Positions 23,343 through 35,161 of a stretch of 64,000 bases of DNA are shown in pieces. The stretch spans positions 5,704,309 to 5,768,308 of the forward strand of contig CM070730.1 in the NCBI GenBank assembly GCA_036346275.1, written 5' to 3'. Both the position numbers and the translations under genes were made by a program. The stretch comes from Otatea glauca (taxonomy: Eukaryota; Streptophyta; Magnoliopsida; Poales; Poaceae). The notes under the pieces are model-generated. The model saw only the letters and a program-made list of their open reading frames with translations. It did not search any database and was not told the origin of the DNA. Positions within the stretch are counted from its first letter, which is position 1, and the number at the start of each line of letters is the position of its first letter.

Positions 23343-25683
23343 GTGGATCGAGAGGATAATTTTGTTCTCCGGCTAAAGAGGAAAGGGTAGATGCTGCCAG
23401 CAGCAAGCATCTCGCGTGAGAGCTAGGTAAAATGTCCGGCCCCAAAGCTAAATCTCAAACTTTTACACTTCTCTTCTGCATGCTTCGGTTCACATTACTG
23501 TCACTTGTCAACTTCGATCTGCTAGCTAGCAACACAGTACGTACGCTTTTTTTTAGGGGAACACAGTACGTACATTGATCAGCCTTTTTTTTGGTAAAAT
23601 TGGAGGTAATTCTATACATCACTATTTTAAAGTTGTGCAAATATTAAAGCATGAACAATGAGTAGAAACTAATTACTTATCTCTTCATCTGGTTCATGAT
23701 TTGTGGAAATTGTATTGGGAGGGAATGTAACCTACACAGAATTGCACCTTACCATACCCCTGTGTGTTCAGTCAATTGATGGAAAGTACTTTGACTCAAC
23801 TGAATATAAACCGTACCCCTGTGTGTTCGGTCAATCGATGGCAAATATTTTGACTCAACTTAACACAGCAACAGGTCACAAACAAACATTGCTGAAAAGA
23901 GCGACTGTATCAGCAGAAAAAAAAAGGAAAAGGAAAGAAGGGAAAGAAAATGTAGAGTCCAGAAGCATGCAGGCCTTTTGCTTTGGCTTGCCTGCTTGAA
24001 TTCCCCGTGAGAAAACAACAAGCCAAGCCACAAGTCGATCAGTGCTAGCATGTACTTCGTACTAGTTGCGCTTTACCAATATCGACTGTCTACTGGTACA
24101 AGAAAGCTAGCATGGACTGCAACAGCACATAAATATTTTATCTCCTCTCTCTTGTCCAAAGGCAACAAGGGGAAGAAAGAAAGGAAGAGGCCAATGCAGA
24201 AGAAACAGCACTTCTCTTCGCTAGACAGCAGTGGTACACGATGCTGTACATGAAGGCAGAAGCATGCAGCTCTCACAAGCTAGCTATAGGACAAAGTAAA
24301 CCTAGCTTCCACCACTAAAGCGACACGAGCTCTCTCTCACTTACTCAGTACTCACTTGTGTAATGAAAGAAAGAAAGGCAAGGCAGGTCAAGCCACTGGG
24401 GTACAGTCAAAACAAAGTTTTTTAAGAGCCATCGTCGCTTTTATGCATGTTGATATTATATGGTCACTTGAGGTTGAGCTAGCAGTAGCAAAGCACACAG
24501 TAGCTAGATGATGGTATATTGGTATATAATGACATTGTTGGGCATCATCCAAACCCAATCGTCTCGTCGTCCCAATGGGACAGGCGAGTGCTTTTCCAGT
24601 AGGAGATAGAAGGGAGTTTTGTAGTCTTCTGCGTAATCTCATGGACCAGGAATCTCCATCTATCTTCTAACCCCATGCAGTTTCTTTCTGCCCAGAACAA
24701 ATCTCCTATCTTGCCCTTCCCTGCCCTGCCTTGCCTCGGAGTGTACTACTGTACTCTAGTACCACTACAAGTCTACAATGCATAGTTGCATACACACTCT
24801 CTCTGTTCACACGCACCCATGAGATCGATGATGAGAGAGAGCAAAAGACAGACTCGAATGAGTATCTCACTTCACTCCATTGCAATGCACAATAACCAAT
24901 ACACATTACACAATGAGTAGCTAAGTCTAGCACTACTGTGCTGATTTTTATTAGGCGAATTTTGAACGGACACAGATTAAGAAAACTCTAAGATTAAGAC
25001 AAACACTAAAAAATGACTTAAGTACCCTTCATGAAGAGCTTTAGAATTATGAGAGAGACTAGTTTGTGTAGTAAATTATGCATAATTATTCGGAAAGAGA
25101 AGGAAATTAATAAAGATAAAATAGAGAAAATAGCATTTAAGATTCGTACACATCTTATAATTTGCAACGAGAATGCAAACCAAATATATCTCATAAAATT
25201 CACCGGAGCGAGTGATAGTATACAAGTCTAATCAAAATGCAGTAGGTGCGGTAGTAACTAGTAAGTTATACTCCTGCTTGTCCATGTTGCAAATCCCATT
25301 TCATCTCATTTTAGTTCATTGATATTGAGGCTAGCTAGGTTTTGCCTCAAAGTCCCGCGATTCCTCCTCGGTCTTCCCGCCGACATTCTCCAATTCGGAA
25401 GCAGTTTTGAAATCCGTACGGCATCAAAACCTTCCCTACCCTCGCATCCTAGAAACCCACCCAACCAACCGCCCGGAAAAAAAAACAACCACAGGAAAAG
25501 GAAAGAGCTATCCTACTATCCTAGTCGCGAATGCCCAAAACAAAACAAAAGCGGAGGCTGCCGAGCCGCATCAGAACAGAATTCATTTGAGGAGAGGGGC
25601 ATTTCGGGAACACCGCCTGGCGCCGGCCGCTTTCCCTCCGCCAGCGGCAGAAGCTTCTCCCACCACGGGCGCCTGCGTATTTA
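23343..25683. other. Intergenic downstream of the ATL gene
   Basis: No gene recognised. A diverged third copy of the dispersed repeat seen at 15588 lies at about 23605-23725. A local duplication of ACCCCTGTGTGTTC, with the sequence after it, occurs at about 23756 and 23815. Confidence 0.4.
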
Positions 25684-26766
25684 CTAGTATGCCCCCGTCA
25701 GCCACCGCAGGAACCCGTAGAACGCGCTCCCCTCCTCCGCCTCACGTCGCCGGGCCGCCGGCGCCGCGCCGCCGTCCATGTCCCACCACCACTCCGCCGT
25801 CGCCGCCGCCGACACGCTCCCGGCGTCGTACCTGCTGCTCCACCGGCTGCTCCACCGGTTGCTCCACCTGTTGCTCCACCGTTCCTGCGACCGCACCGAG
25901 CTGAACGACGCTGTCGGCGTCACGGACGATGGCTGCCCAGGCTCCACCGCGGCCAGCTGCTGTTGCTGCTGGCTCGGCTCGCCGGTTCTTGGTGCGGGAG
26001 CCCCCGGCGGGTTGGCGCTCGGCTGCTTGAGGACGACCTGGAGCTCCTCCTCGACGAGGTACTCCGAGTTGGGGAGGCTTGGCAGCGGGTAGGCGCGGAC
26101 TGCGGCTCCGTCGGGCGGCGCCGCGGCAACGACGGGGGTGGAGTTGGAGCGGCGGCTGCTGACGCTGCCGAACTCGACCCGGAGGAGGTCCGGGAGGGGC
26201 GGGTGCGGGAGGGCGATGGAGGCTCGGCAGAGCGGGCAGGAGGGGTTGGCGCGGAGCCAGGGGTCGACGCAGCGGGAGTGGAAGGCGTGGCGGCAGGCGG
26301 GAAGGAGGCGGAGCTCGTCGTCGTCGCGGAACGCGCTCTGGCACACGGCGCAGTCCCTGGACGACTTGGGGAGCGCGGCGAGCGACGACGCCAGGCTGAA
26401 GAGCGGCAGCCGCGAGATGAGTCGCTCCGTCTCGGCGGCTGCCTTGCCCTCGTCGGCCGCGGGCGCCACGGACGCCGGCGCTGCGGGGCGGACCACGAGC
26501 GGCAGCGGCGGGGAGGAGGAGGAGCCTGACGAGGACGCCGTCTGCCGGCAGAGGTGGCGGATGAAGTAATGGATGGAGATGGACGCCAGGAGCATCACCA
26601 CGACGATGACGGCGATGATGAGGATGCTCGGCGAGATGCCCGCCACGCTCCCGCGCGCGCCCACTCCTCCCCCTCGCCCTCCGTCTTCCGCCAGCTGCGG
26701 CACCATGGGCACCACCGGGGCCCTCCGCTCCGGCGGCGGCGGCGGCGGAATCGGAGTAGAAGACAT
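25684..26766 (-). CDS. ATL-family RING-H2 E3 ubiquitin ligase, membrane anchored
   Basis: A single exon of 360 residues. The first ATG in frame is at 26766. The order is a Pro-rich N-terminus, one transmembrane helix (about 46-68), a basic stretch (RHLCRQ), then the RING-H2 domain with Cys139, Cys142, Cys158, His160, His163, Cys166, Cys177 and Cys180, plus Trp170. This is the C-H2-C pattern of the plant ATL group, whose genes are usually intronless. Such enzymes pass ubiquitin from an E2 to target proteins at membranes, often in defence or nutrient responses; the target here is unknown. The C-terminus has a RWS(N/S) repeat (about 296-311), a WWW motif and an acidic/aromatic end. Local GC is high, as usual for intronless grass genes. 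A TATA-like CTTATAAG lies about 120 bp upstream. Confidence 0.92.
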   Translation of the reverse strand: MSSTPIPPPPPPERRAPVVPMVPQLAEDGGRGGGVGARGSVAGISPSILIIAVIVVVMLLASISIHYFIRHLCRQTASSSGSSSSPPLPLVVRPAAPASVAPAADEGKAAAETERLISRLPLFSLASSLAALPKSSRDCAVCQSAFRDDDELRLLPACRHAFHSRCVDPWLRANPSCPLCRASIALPHPPLPDLLRVEFGSVSSRRSNSTPVVAAAPPDGAAVRAYPLPSLPNSEYLVEEELQVVLKQPSANPPGAPAPRTGEPSQQQQQLAAVEPGQPSSVTPTASFSSVRSQERWSNRWSNRWSSRWSSRYDAGSVSAAATAEWWWDMDGGAAPAARRREAEEGSAFYGFLRWLTGAY

Positions 26767-26885
26767 CAATTTCTCGGCTTCTTGATGCGCTAGCTTCTTC
26801 TTCTATCTCCTCTGCTCTGCTCTCCCCTTGGGCTGTGTTGGTGGGGCGAAGGAGGAGGCGTTACTCGCTGCTGTTGTTGTCTGTG

Positions 26886-26893
26886 GCTTATAA
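26886..26893 (-). promoter_or_regulatory. TATA-like box of the ATL gene
   Basis: CTTATAAG on the minus strand, about 120 bp upstream of the start codon. Position is plausible for the core promoter, but there is no other support. Confidence 0.35.
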
Positions 26894-26899
26894 GTATGG

Positions 26900-29842
26900 T
26901 TTTGTCAGCTTTTGAGGGGAGGCCGCCCATGGCCATGGCTGCTTATCATTTATAGTTCTTCCGGGAAATTGTCCAAGAGACTCTTAGCTCCAAATTGGCG
27001 TTGGATTCTTTCTCTTGTAATTAACCCTTTTTATAATCAACTGAAATATCATACTATGTACTGCTCCAGTAGTGGTGGTAGTACTAGATTTTCACAATTG
27101 GGATTTGGGGGCCCAAATGTTTGCCTCCGTTGAATTGTTCCCTTCATTCTTCTCTTTTGCCTAAAAAAACCTCGAAACTATAGGAAAGGACTGGTGGGAG
27201 GGTTTTGCTCGTTGCAAAAGGAAAAGTTTGTAGTGCCAAATGTGCTTAAGAAAAGAATCAACGTGATATAATTTACGTATAATCGAGTGTCCCTACAAAG
27301 GGGCAAAAATATAATTTCATCTAATACGATAAAATGTTTTGGAAAAATCAGGACTAACATGACAGCAGTTCCTGTTTCGAAACAACATGAAATCCCATAC
27401 ATTTGTCTACTAAAACGCAATTAATGCGTATCAATTTTCTCAGGCAAAATTGTATACCTGAAGGTCAGCCATTTCCTCTTTTGAACTGGACAAACCTTAT
27501 CTCCTGCTTGTGCCTACTCATGGAAAAGGTTCCTACGCATTTTTTACGAGGACGGTAACTTAAGTAGCCCTTAGCCGTTATGACTGTCTGATAGAGGCAA
27601 CGAACGGTCCAGATCGTACAATAGTGTCATATTGCTACAATGTTTTTCGTACAGTCTGAAAGATCTGAACCATCGTTTTTTTATCCAATAGTCCATATAC
27701 AACTATTAAAGTTGAAGTCGTAAGGGGAGTGCGTTGGATCTCTTTCCACCTACTCATATATCAAGTTGCTCGTGCGTTATCTTTCTTAAACCAACAAAAA
27801 GTGTTCCGTATATATGTATGTTCACTGAAAATACAATAGCAATGTATGCATCAAGTTGCTCACACGGCATGTACGAAGACTTGACTCAACATGTGTGTTT
27901 GGTAAGCAAGGAGGATCCTTCGAAAATACGATTGGGGAGATGAGTATTCACTCTAAGTTGCCTATGTAATTTTGGCTTGAATCTCCATTCTTTTACCTTC
28001 GAGGTGGGACTCATCGCGGCAGCGTTGGTTGAGCGCATAACCGGCTAGCACGTACGGGGCCACCTGCGTAGTACATCATTACGAGTACTACTCCAGCATA
28101 GTAGTAGCTGCTGAGGAATAGGATGCTGTGATGCTGTCTGGTGTGCAATCGCCTGACTCGTATTTGGTATTTTCCATGCAAATTGATGTGCAACTAATTA
28201 CTTCTACAGATGCATTTCCAAACTAATTAATCCTACAAATGCATTCCTACCTCTATCATGTACACACATTGTCTCATGTGTGACAGTTCAGAGCTAGTAG
28301 TAGACAGAACTGTGTATGTCCACTCTCTATATGTATACAGTCAATAATTTATTCCATTTGGCCAGATAATTTAATTTGGGTTAACCTAGAGCGTGCACTT
28401 ATGAATCGTTAATCTACCCCTCCGATCACAAAAGAGAGTGGTGTTTTTCCACTTTTCAAAGTAAACCGGATGCTTATTTGACCACTAAATTCTCATCATA
28501 TATTAAAAAAAAGAGAGGTGCTTCCATGTTTTTCTTTTTGACAGCTGCACAAATATTAAAGCATAAATATAGGGTAGATGATGATTACTTACCCCTTCGT
28601 TTGCTTTAAGATTTGTGCTACTTGTATTAGGAAGAAAAGCATTGAAGCACTGCTCTTAAAAAAACATGTTAAAGTCCAAAATTATGAAATTATTTTGTAT
28701 GACAAATTCACTCGTATCATTCGCATATATCCAAACCACATGTTTTAACAATATCTTTAGTCAAAACTATTAAAGGTTGACTGCATGCATTCTAGGGTGT
28801 CACACTTATGTTCGGAGGGAGTAGTAATTAAGTAGGTTAGCACTTGGAAGAGGGCGGAAAAAGGAAGGAAAGAAAGAAAGGTGTCTACTATCTCGCATCT
28901 CATCTGCAAATATATACTGAAGTGTGGGAGTCACAGTGGGTTCATGCCCATGAGCATGAAGTAGATGCATCATCGAGTTGAGTTGCTGGGCATGCAGCAG
29001 GAGGGAGCGGAGGAGACTGGAGTGTGCATGCTGAACTAGCAATAGCATGTATACTACTCTGCAAGTGCTCCCTGTCAATTGAGTCTCAGTTCCTGCGCCC
29101 TCTGACCGTTTCTCCAAAGATGGAGGGAGCTCTCACATGCATATCTACAGCCTGCCTGCCCCGCCAATCGTCACTTTTCTAGCACCTTAATAATTTATTT
29201 TTTTACAAATTTGGTCTTCACTCGTTGTAAAAATAACTCTATCTTTTGTCCTCTATTGTGGCAGTGCTTTCCGCGGTAGAAGAGCACAGAAGATAACACG
29301 TTTTACGTTTTAGTACTTTTGCGATCATTATAATTACGTTTGAAAAAGGTCTAAATTTGGAAGGAAAAAAAAGGCCTATAAGAGTGATGATTTCTCTGCC
29401 TCGTGTGTTGGCTCTTCATTCTTCATGCACATTGTACTAGCCTAGAGCAAGTGATTGACGTTAGGTCGGCATGAATGCATGATGCATCAGCGCTGCTGCT
29501 ACTGCTGCTGCTGTTGTTACCAAGTACCAACACTCCAGCGATGAGGAGGAATCTAGCTAAATCCATCGCTACTTTGCCATCGATTATGGCTGTTGTCTGC
29601 CGTACATAATGTGCATTGGATTTCTTGCTATGTGCTATCTCCTGTCTCTTGCGTTTTTTCCCATGAAAAATCAGCAGCTTCAGTTTTTTGTTTAAATTGG
29701 TCTGCCTGTGTCAGCTAGGAGCCTTGCATTTGGAGCAACGCATGCACGCATGAGAATGACTTGAGCGTGCAGGACTGTTCTGATGGCGATCGTTAGTTGC
29801 ATACTTTTCTCGATTCTTCAGGTCATCGATATATCAGGGTTT
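26900..29842. other. Intergenic upstream of the ATL gene, no gene recognised
   Basis: Promoter-proximal sequence followed by repeat debris. 27590-27680 resembles 18640-18770. A short CTG-rich tract lies near 29490-29515. The segment near 29215-29300 (ACAAATTTGG, GCTTTCCGCGGTAGA) belongs to a low-copy family also seen near 31580 and 61560-61730. Confidence 0.4.
28508..28650. repeat. Dispersed repeat, copy 2 of 3
   Basis: GAGAGGTGCTTCCATG through GATGATGATTACTTACCCCTT, close to the copy at 15588-15712. Both copies end with a TTGTATTAG motif. Confidence 0.7.
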
Positions 29843-30340
29843 AAAGAAGAACAGAGAGCAATTTACATAAAGGAGGTAACTATCATCGATTGGGTTCGAT
29901 TTGATTCTCCGTTCCATCGGCTTAGGAGACAAATATCTGTGCACATAATGATGGGCGACATAGATTTCTTCTTTGATTTGAGTTGCTTCTCCTTTGGTCT
30001 TATTGTAATTCCGTGACTGACTCGCAATATATATGCTTGCTCCCTCCTTTGGCAAATTAATCACCAAAGTAAGTACGTTTTGTCTTGATCACTACCAAGT
30101 ACCAAGTGCATGCCAACCTTTTGACCTGATCATTCTACCACGGGCAGCAATGCAGCATCAGCACACAGTAGACTGAAACACTGGTACCTAGATAGGAGAG
30201 CAGTAGTAGATAGCTTCAGAAAAGTCTTACATTTGAGAAGATCTGCAGCGGCTGGTGAGTGGTCAGGACTCAGGACATGTGCCTGCCAATCCGTACTGAA
30301 CTTTGTCCTGTCTGCTCCAATCGAAGGAGTCCTATTTCTA
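29843..30340 (+). repeat. Local direct duplication, left copy
   Basis: About 500 bp that recur at 32345-32797. Shared landmarks in the same order include GGGTTCGATTTGATTCTC, TTTTGTCTTGATCACTACCA, GTGCATGCCAACCTTTTGA, GTAGACTGAAACACTGGT and CTGTCTGCTCCAATC. No open frame is conserved between the copies. Confidence 0.85.
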
Positions 30341-32344
30341 CCTATCATGTGGTTTCCCTAGATATGCTTTTGTTCATTGCTTTTATGCTTAGAAGCTTGA
30401 GAAATCTGAGAACCTTGCATCATTTTTTTTGTTTTGGCTGCAGTTAATATCAGGCTTGCTGAGACCGCTGGCTATTTATGCAGACACCCTGTTCTAGGTA
30501 TATTGTTTGGTTTGAGTTGTATTGATTCTTACGAGCAATGAAACTCAGGTTAATTGTTTGACAAGATGGGAATTTGTTGGTCTCTAAATCTAGTTAAAGT
30601 TACCACCTAAAATGGACCATAAGGTTTTTGTTAAGAGTTTTGTTGGCAGCCTGCAAGTTGAAAGTTTTTAGGTGTAGAACACCTGCCACGTCAGTACGTT
30701 CTGCCCATCCATCAATACTTGGTTCTTGGAATTGTCGTATTTTATTTTTCAAATAATAAACATTCGATATTTGTCAGGTTTAGTTGACTGTATGCAAGTA
30801 GGAAGCTTTAAGTTAGAGCCTGTGAAGCCTCTGTTACAATGTGTCAATCTTATTGTCAGGCTCCCTATGGGCAGAGCTATGCCTCGGGCCATCCGAGCCG
30901 TGGCTCGAGACTTAATAAGAAAAGTCTATATAAATTATGTTGAAAAATCACTAAAATCACAAAATAGTTTATAAGCGTGTGACTTGGCCTGAAGCTTAGA
31001 GACCTGGGTTGGCTCCGCTCCTGAGGCTCCCCATGTACATTTGATTAGATTGATTCGTTTCTGATTGACTGGTTCTCGCAAAAAATGAGAATTGCCATCT
31101 GGTTTGTTCTAAATATAATGAGGAACATTAGTACATTACAATGTACATCGAAATAGAAATATGCACTCTCTCATTTTTGTTGCATGCAATGTTGCCTCAG
31201 AGCATGTTTGGAAAGAATTCGTCGCCTAGTAGGCCCGTAATTTTTTTTTTTACAAATCTAACTCTCTTCCGTATGTATATGCAAATTTGGTTCCCCCTCC
31301 CTTGCCGCGTCCGGAGAGCGTGGAAGCTTACCTGCACCATGGCTGCTCATGTGAGCGCTAGAATCGCGTGGGCCCCCGCGACAGGAGAGCTTCTATGCTC
31401 CCCGGCCGCGGCAGCGGCTCTCGCCAACCCATGGGCACGCCCCCGCACATGCCCGTGCCCGCCTGAGCACGCCTATGCCCTCCTGCTGTCAGTCGGCTGC
31501 TCCCGTGCTAGTCATGCGCGGTAGGGAGCTTCTGCGCCCCCTGAACGCAGCAGGGGACACGTGTAGCCTGTCGTGCTTTCCGCGGTGTGGGAGGAGCTAA
31601 TTTTGTAAATTCATGCGCGAGGAAGCTAGATTTGTAAAAAAAAAAGGTTAGGAGCTAGATAGGTGATGAATTTGTTTGAGAACCACTCCGGTCCAGTAGG
31701 ACTGGTACTCCATGTGAGCACGTCGGCTCTACGAGTCATGGAAGTCGGAGCATTGTAGATTTGCAGGCGACAATGGCATGGTGGGCTCGGCAAAGAGCTC
31801 AGGCAATGTCTCGATGTGTTCTGGGGCCGTGGCTGGGCTTCCCAGGGGAGCATTCGTTGCTTTGCGTGCATCACCGAGGAGCTCCCAACACCATTGAAAT
31901 TGTTAGCTATACCTGTGTTTTGGTATCATCGCAAGCAGGGGGGTGTCAGTGTCACTCAAGCAGAAGATTAGTAAGCGATGGAACCCAGCCAATCAACTGA
32001 TCATGCAACCTATGCTGCACATAACGCGTTGCATATCCTTTTTTTTAAACAACGTTTGCATATCCTTCAAGCAGTACTGCAGTTGTATAGGCTGCAGAGT
32101 AATGTGATATGTAGTTAGCTGACATGGCTGTGACCTGAACAGCGGTGATGTATCACCAATTATGTAGGCTTTCTTTACTTAAGACACTGCCCTATGCGTT
32201 GTTCATCCATAGAGTTCTTTGTAATCGCCAATTACCTGTGCTTTCTGTACCTGAACAGCGGCGACATGCATTGTTCACCAGCACGCGGTGGTAAATGAAT
32301 GAGATGAGTTCTGGAGGTGACAAACCTCCGTTGATTCCTCTAAA
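30341..32344. other. Spacer between the duplicated segments, no gene recognised
   Basis: About 2 kb. The GC-rich part at about 31300-31600 has open frames but no family features. It resembles other debris carrying CCGCGG and CAAATTTAG-type motifs. Confidence 0.4.
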
Positions 32345-32797
32345 AAAAGAAGAAGAATACAGAGCAATTTAAAACGATAAAGGAGGTAAGTAACGTCGAT
32401 CTGGGTTCGATTTGATTCTCTGTTCCATCGGCTTTGGAACCAGATACATATGCACAGAATGATGAGAAACGTAAATCTTTTTTATTATATTTAAGTTGAT
32501 TCTCATTTGGTCACTTTGTGATTCCGTGACCCTCCCTCCTCTGGCAAATTAATGAGCAAAGTAAGTACCTTTTGTCTTGATCACTACCAAGTGCATGCCA
32601 ACCTTTTGATCCGATCATTCTACCACACAAGCAGCATCACCGCACAGTAGACTGAAACACTGGTGCCTAGATAGGACATAGGAGAGCAGGAGTCGATAGC
32701 TTCAGAAAAGTCTACATTTGAGAAGATCTGGAGTCCGGCTGCTAGTCCATACTGAACTTTACCCTGTCTGCTCCAATCCAAGGAGTCGTATTTCTAG
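32345..32797 (+). repeat. Local direct duplication, right copy
   Basis: Matches 29843-30340 in order and orientation with scattered substitutions and small indels. Confidence 0.85.
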
Positions 32798-33000
32798 CAC
32801 TAGCCATACGTAGACAAGAATGTTTCCTTTCCATAGCCATGGCCAAAGGAAGCGCTAGTGTTTCCAACATCCAACGAGCCAGGGTAAGCAGGAATGATCA
32901 TTTCTAGTTCTTTTTTTCAAATTCATCTTCCTTTTAGATGGAATTGTAAATGTAGCACCATCTCTATCATGGAAGGCAACTTCTGCACTCCCTTAACGTG

Positions 33001-33649
33001 TGTTGGCGCTGAAAAATATGATGAATGATTGATCGGTTCAAACACATGCAAACACCGGGTTTATTTTGGACCGAGACGTGCCAGTAGATTTGATTTTGCA
33101 ATTGGCAAGAATATTATAATCTAAACATGTATTACAGCCGATTAGGTTTTTTTAATAATAATCTAATCTAGATAGTTATTTAACCGATTAAATCACCCGT
33201 AACGATAAGTCTAAACAACTTGTTGAAACTGATTAGATGGTTTTGATAAAGACAAATTTTCCCGAAAAAATGATGCGCAACAAGATCGGAGAAAAGCGAA
33301 CCTTGATAGATTGGCGTAATCGAAGATGATCAACAATCGGCGATGCACAACTTTATTGATCAACTTTAGCGATTACAATGTCTAAATTACAATAGCTACT
33401 TTTAGTCGACAGAAAGTAAATAAAAGTATATGAGAGTTTTTTGATTGATTGTTGTATATCTTCTTCGACTCGCCTCTGTCCACATTTATAACATATAGTC
33501 TGATAGTATCTTTATCCGATTCATCATTGTGAACCGTATCGGCTTCTATTTCTTAAAGATCAAATTCTTTATTCAAATCGATGTCGGCTATGTATCCAAT
33601 TTTTAACTTACAAATCGGTCATATGCCTTGCCAAATTTTGGTGCTAACA
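33001..33649 (-). mobile_element. Probable solo LTR
   Basis: It starts TGTTGGCGC and ends GCTAACA, the short inverted TG...CA ends of an LTR, 649 bp apart. On the minus strand a TATAAAT box lies at about 33485-33491, about 160 bp from that strand's TG end, as expected for an LTR promoter. The flanks ACGTG and CCGCG match only 3 of 5, so the target duplication is poor. A TIR DNA element is the alternative. Confidence 0.5.
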
Positions 33650-34519
33650 CCGCGAAAACTCCTTCCGCACTCCCTGGCCGCCGCAGCCTTCCTCATGTGC
33701 TCACTGTCCGTAGCATCTCTGCTCCCGTGCTCGCCTGCCGCGGCACCTTTGCTCCCGCGCTCCGAGGGCACGACAGCACCTGCTCTCGCACTCGCCGCTT
33801 GCTGTCGCGCTCCCCGGGCGTAGCAGCAATGGCTTCCGTGCTCGGGGTGCGTGGTAGGAGACAAATGTTATCTGTCGTGTCTTTCGTATTGTGAGAGGGG
33901 ATTAGATTTGCAAATACATCTTAAGAAGTCAAATTTGCAACAAAAAGAGAGGAAGTGGGCTAGAAAATCGATCAATTCCTCCTCTGCTTGAACGGACAGC
34001 ACGGAGCATCGGAAGCCCTGAACGTAAGTGCGAATCTTGAGGCGTGTAAGTACCGGAGAACGAATGTACTTGCCCCCAAAGTCCAAAGATAATACTCCGA
34101 CTGGATCGACATACTTTCGTGATCACGTACACATTTCCAAGCAACTGACCGGCCGTGTGAGAGTGGAGACTGGAGAGTGCAATGTCCAATGTCCAGAGTG
34201 TGCTAAGCATCTAGTTGCTCAAGAATGTTATTTTGTTGCTGAGTAACTAATGAAGAGCTTTCTTTTCTAGCAAAAAAAAAGTTTAGCAACGGTCTTTTTT
34301 TGAAATATAGGCAGGAGCTCTGCCTTCGTTCAAGGAGGATAGAAAAATAGTACCAGCCAAGGATGGCACTCGGCAAAGATAGAAAAAATGTTTCAACTTT
34401 CAAAACCAATATCAAAATAAACAAGGAAAAAGGGATTCCTGTGGAAATTTTGGTGCTCTAAGCAGGCTATAAAATGGCAAGCAGATTACTCTGAATCTAG
34501 AAAACAAAATACCGTGCAT
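33650..34519. other. Intergenic, no gene recognised
   Basis: GC-rich at 33650-33850, then mixed. The stretch near 34300-34350 (AGGCAGGAGCTCTGCCTT) looks like transposon-derived sequence. No coding exon seen. Confidence 0.4.
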
Positions 34520-34524
34520 TTGTC

Positions 34525-34960
34525 TGTTAGCATTAGGGTTCAACTAAAACATGAACATATCTTAGCCTGAAGCATGATCACCAAAAGAACGTTAATGCGG
34601 AAATAAATATTAGAAGAACTCACTGATCCGGTGAGGAAGAAATAGTCATTAGGGTTCGTCGGTGTAGAGGAAGAAGAACAGACGGGTTGCGCAGCGAAGA
34701 GGCACCCAGATCTTCTTCGATGATGGTCACGGGAAGTCCTTCCAATCGCTCGCAGCGCGTTCGTTAGGATCAGTAGAGATTTTGGGAAGATGCAAAACCA
34801 GAAAATATTTTTCATGAATTTCTTGGTCCCGGCTTCCCCTTTTATTTTGTGCTGTGCGATCGGGGGATCGACCCAAAGTTCGTTGGGGCGCCTCCGATCA
34901 TGGCGCGCGATTTGCGGGAGTTGTTACTGACTCAGTCCATAGTCCGAGATTAACCTAACA
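34525..34960 (-). mobile_element. 3' LTR of the copia element
   Basis: 436 bp with matching 6-bp ends (TGTTAG and CTAACA). A purine-rich tract, AAGTGGGAGAA on the minus strand at 34961-34971, precedes it and serves as the polypurine tract. 34652-34960 is about 95 percent identical to 41577-41883, so the insertion is fairly young. Confidence 0.9.
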
Positions 34961-35161
34961 TTCTCCCACTTAATCGAAGGACTCATTAGCATTATCATAA
35001 GTCCACACTTAACAGAACAATTACCAAGATAATGTGTTACAATAGCTTATTTGTCGCCACTGAACCCCATTATCTATAGTTCACCATTCCATTCAGTGAG
35101 GATCATAAGTTTTCTTTAATGGGAGTACTAGGTTGTTCTTTATGATCCCTTCATTTCAGAA

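Noticed and set aside
26767..26769. ATL start at 26769
   Set aside because: The codon there is TTG. The true first ATG is 26766.
31141..31524. 127-residue open frame in GC-rich sequence
   Set aside because: No family features. The surrounding motifs belong to a dispersed repeat family.
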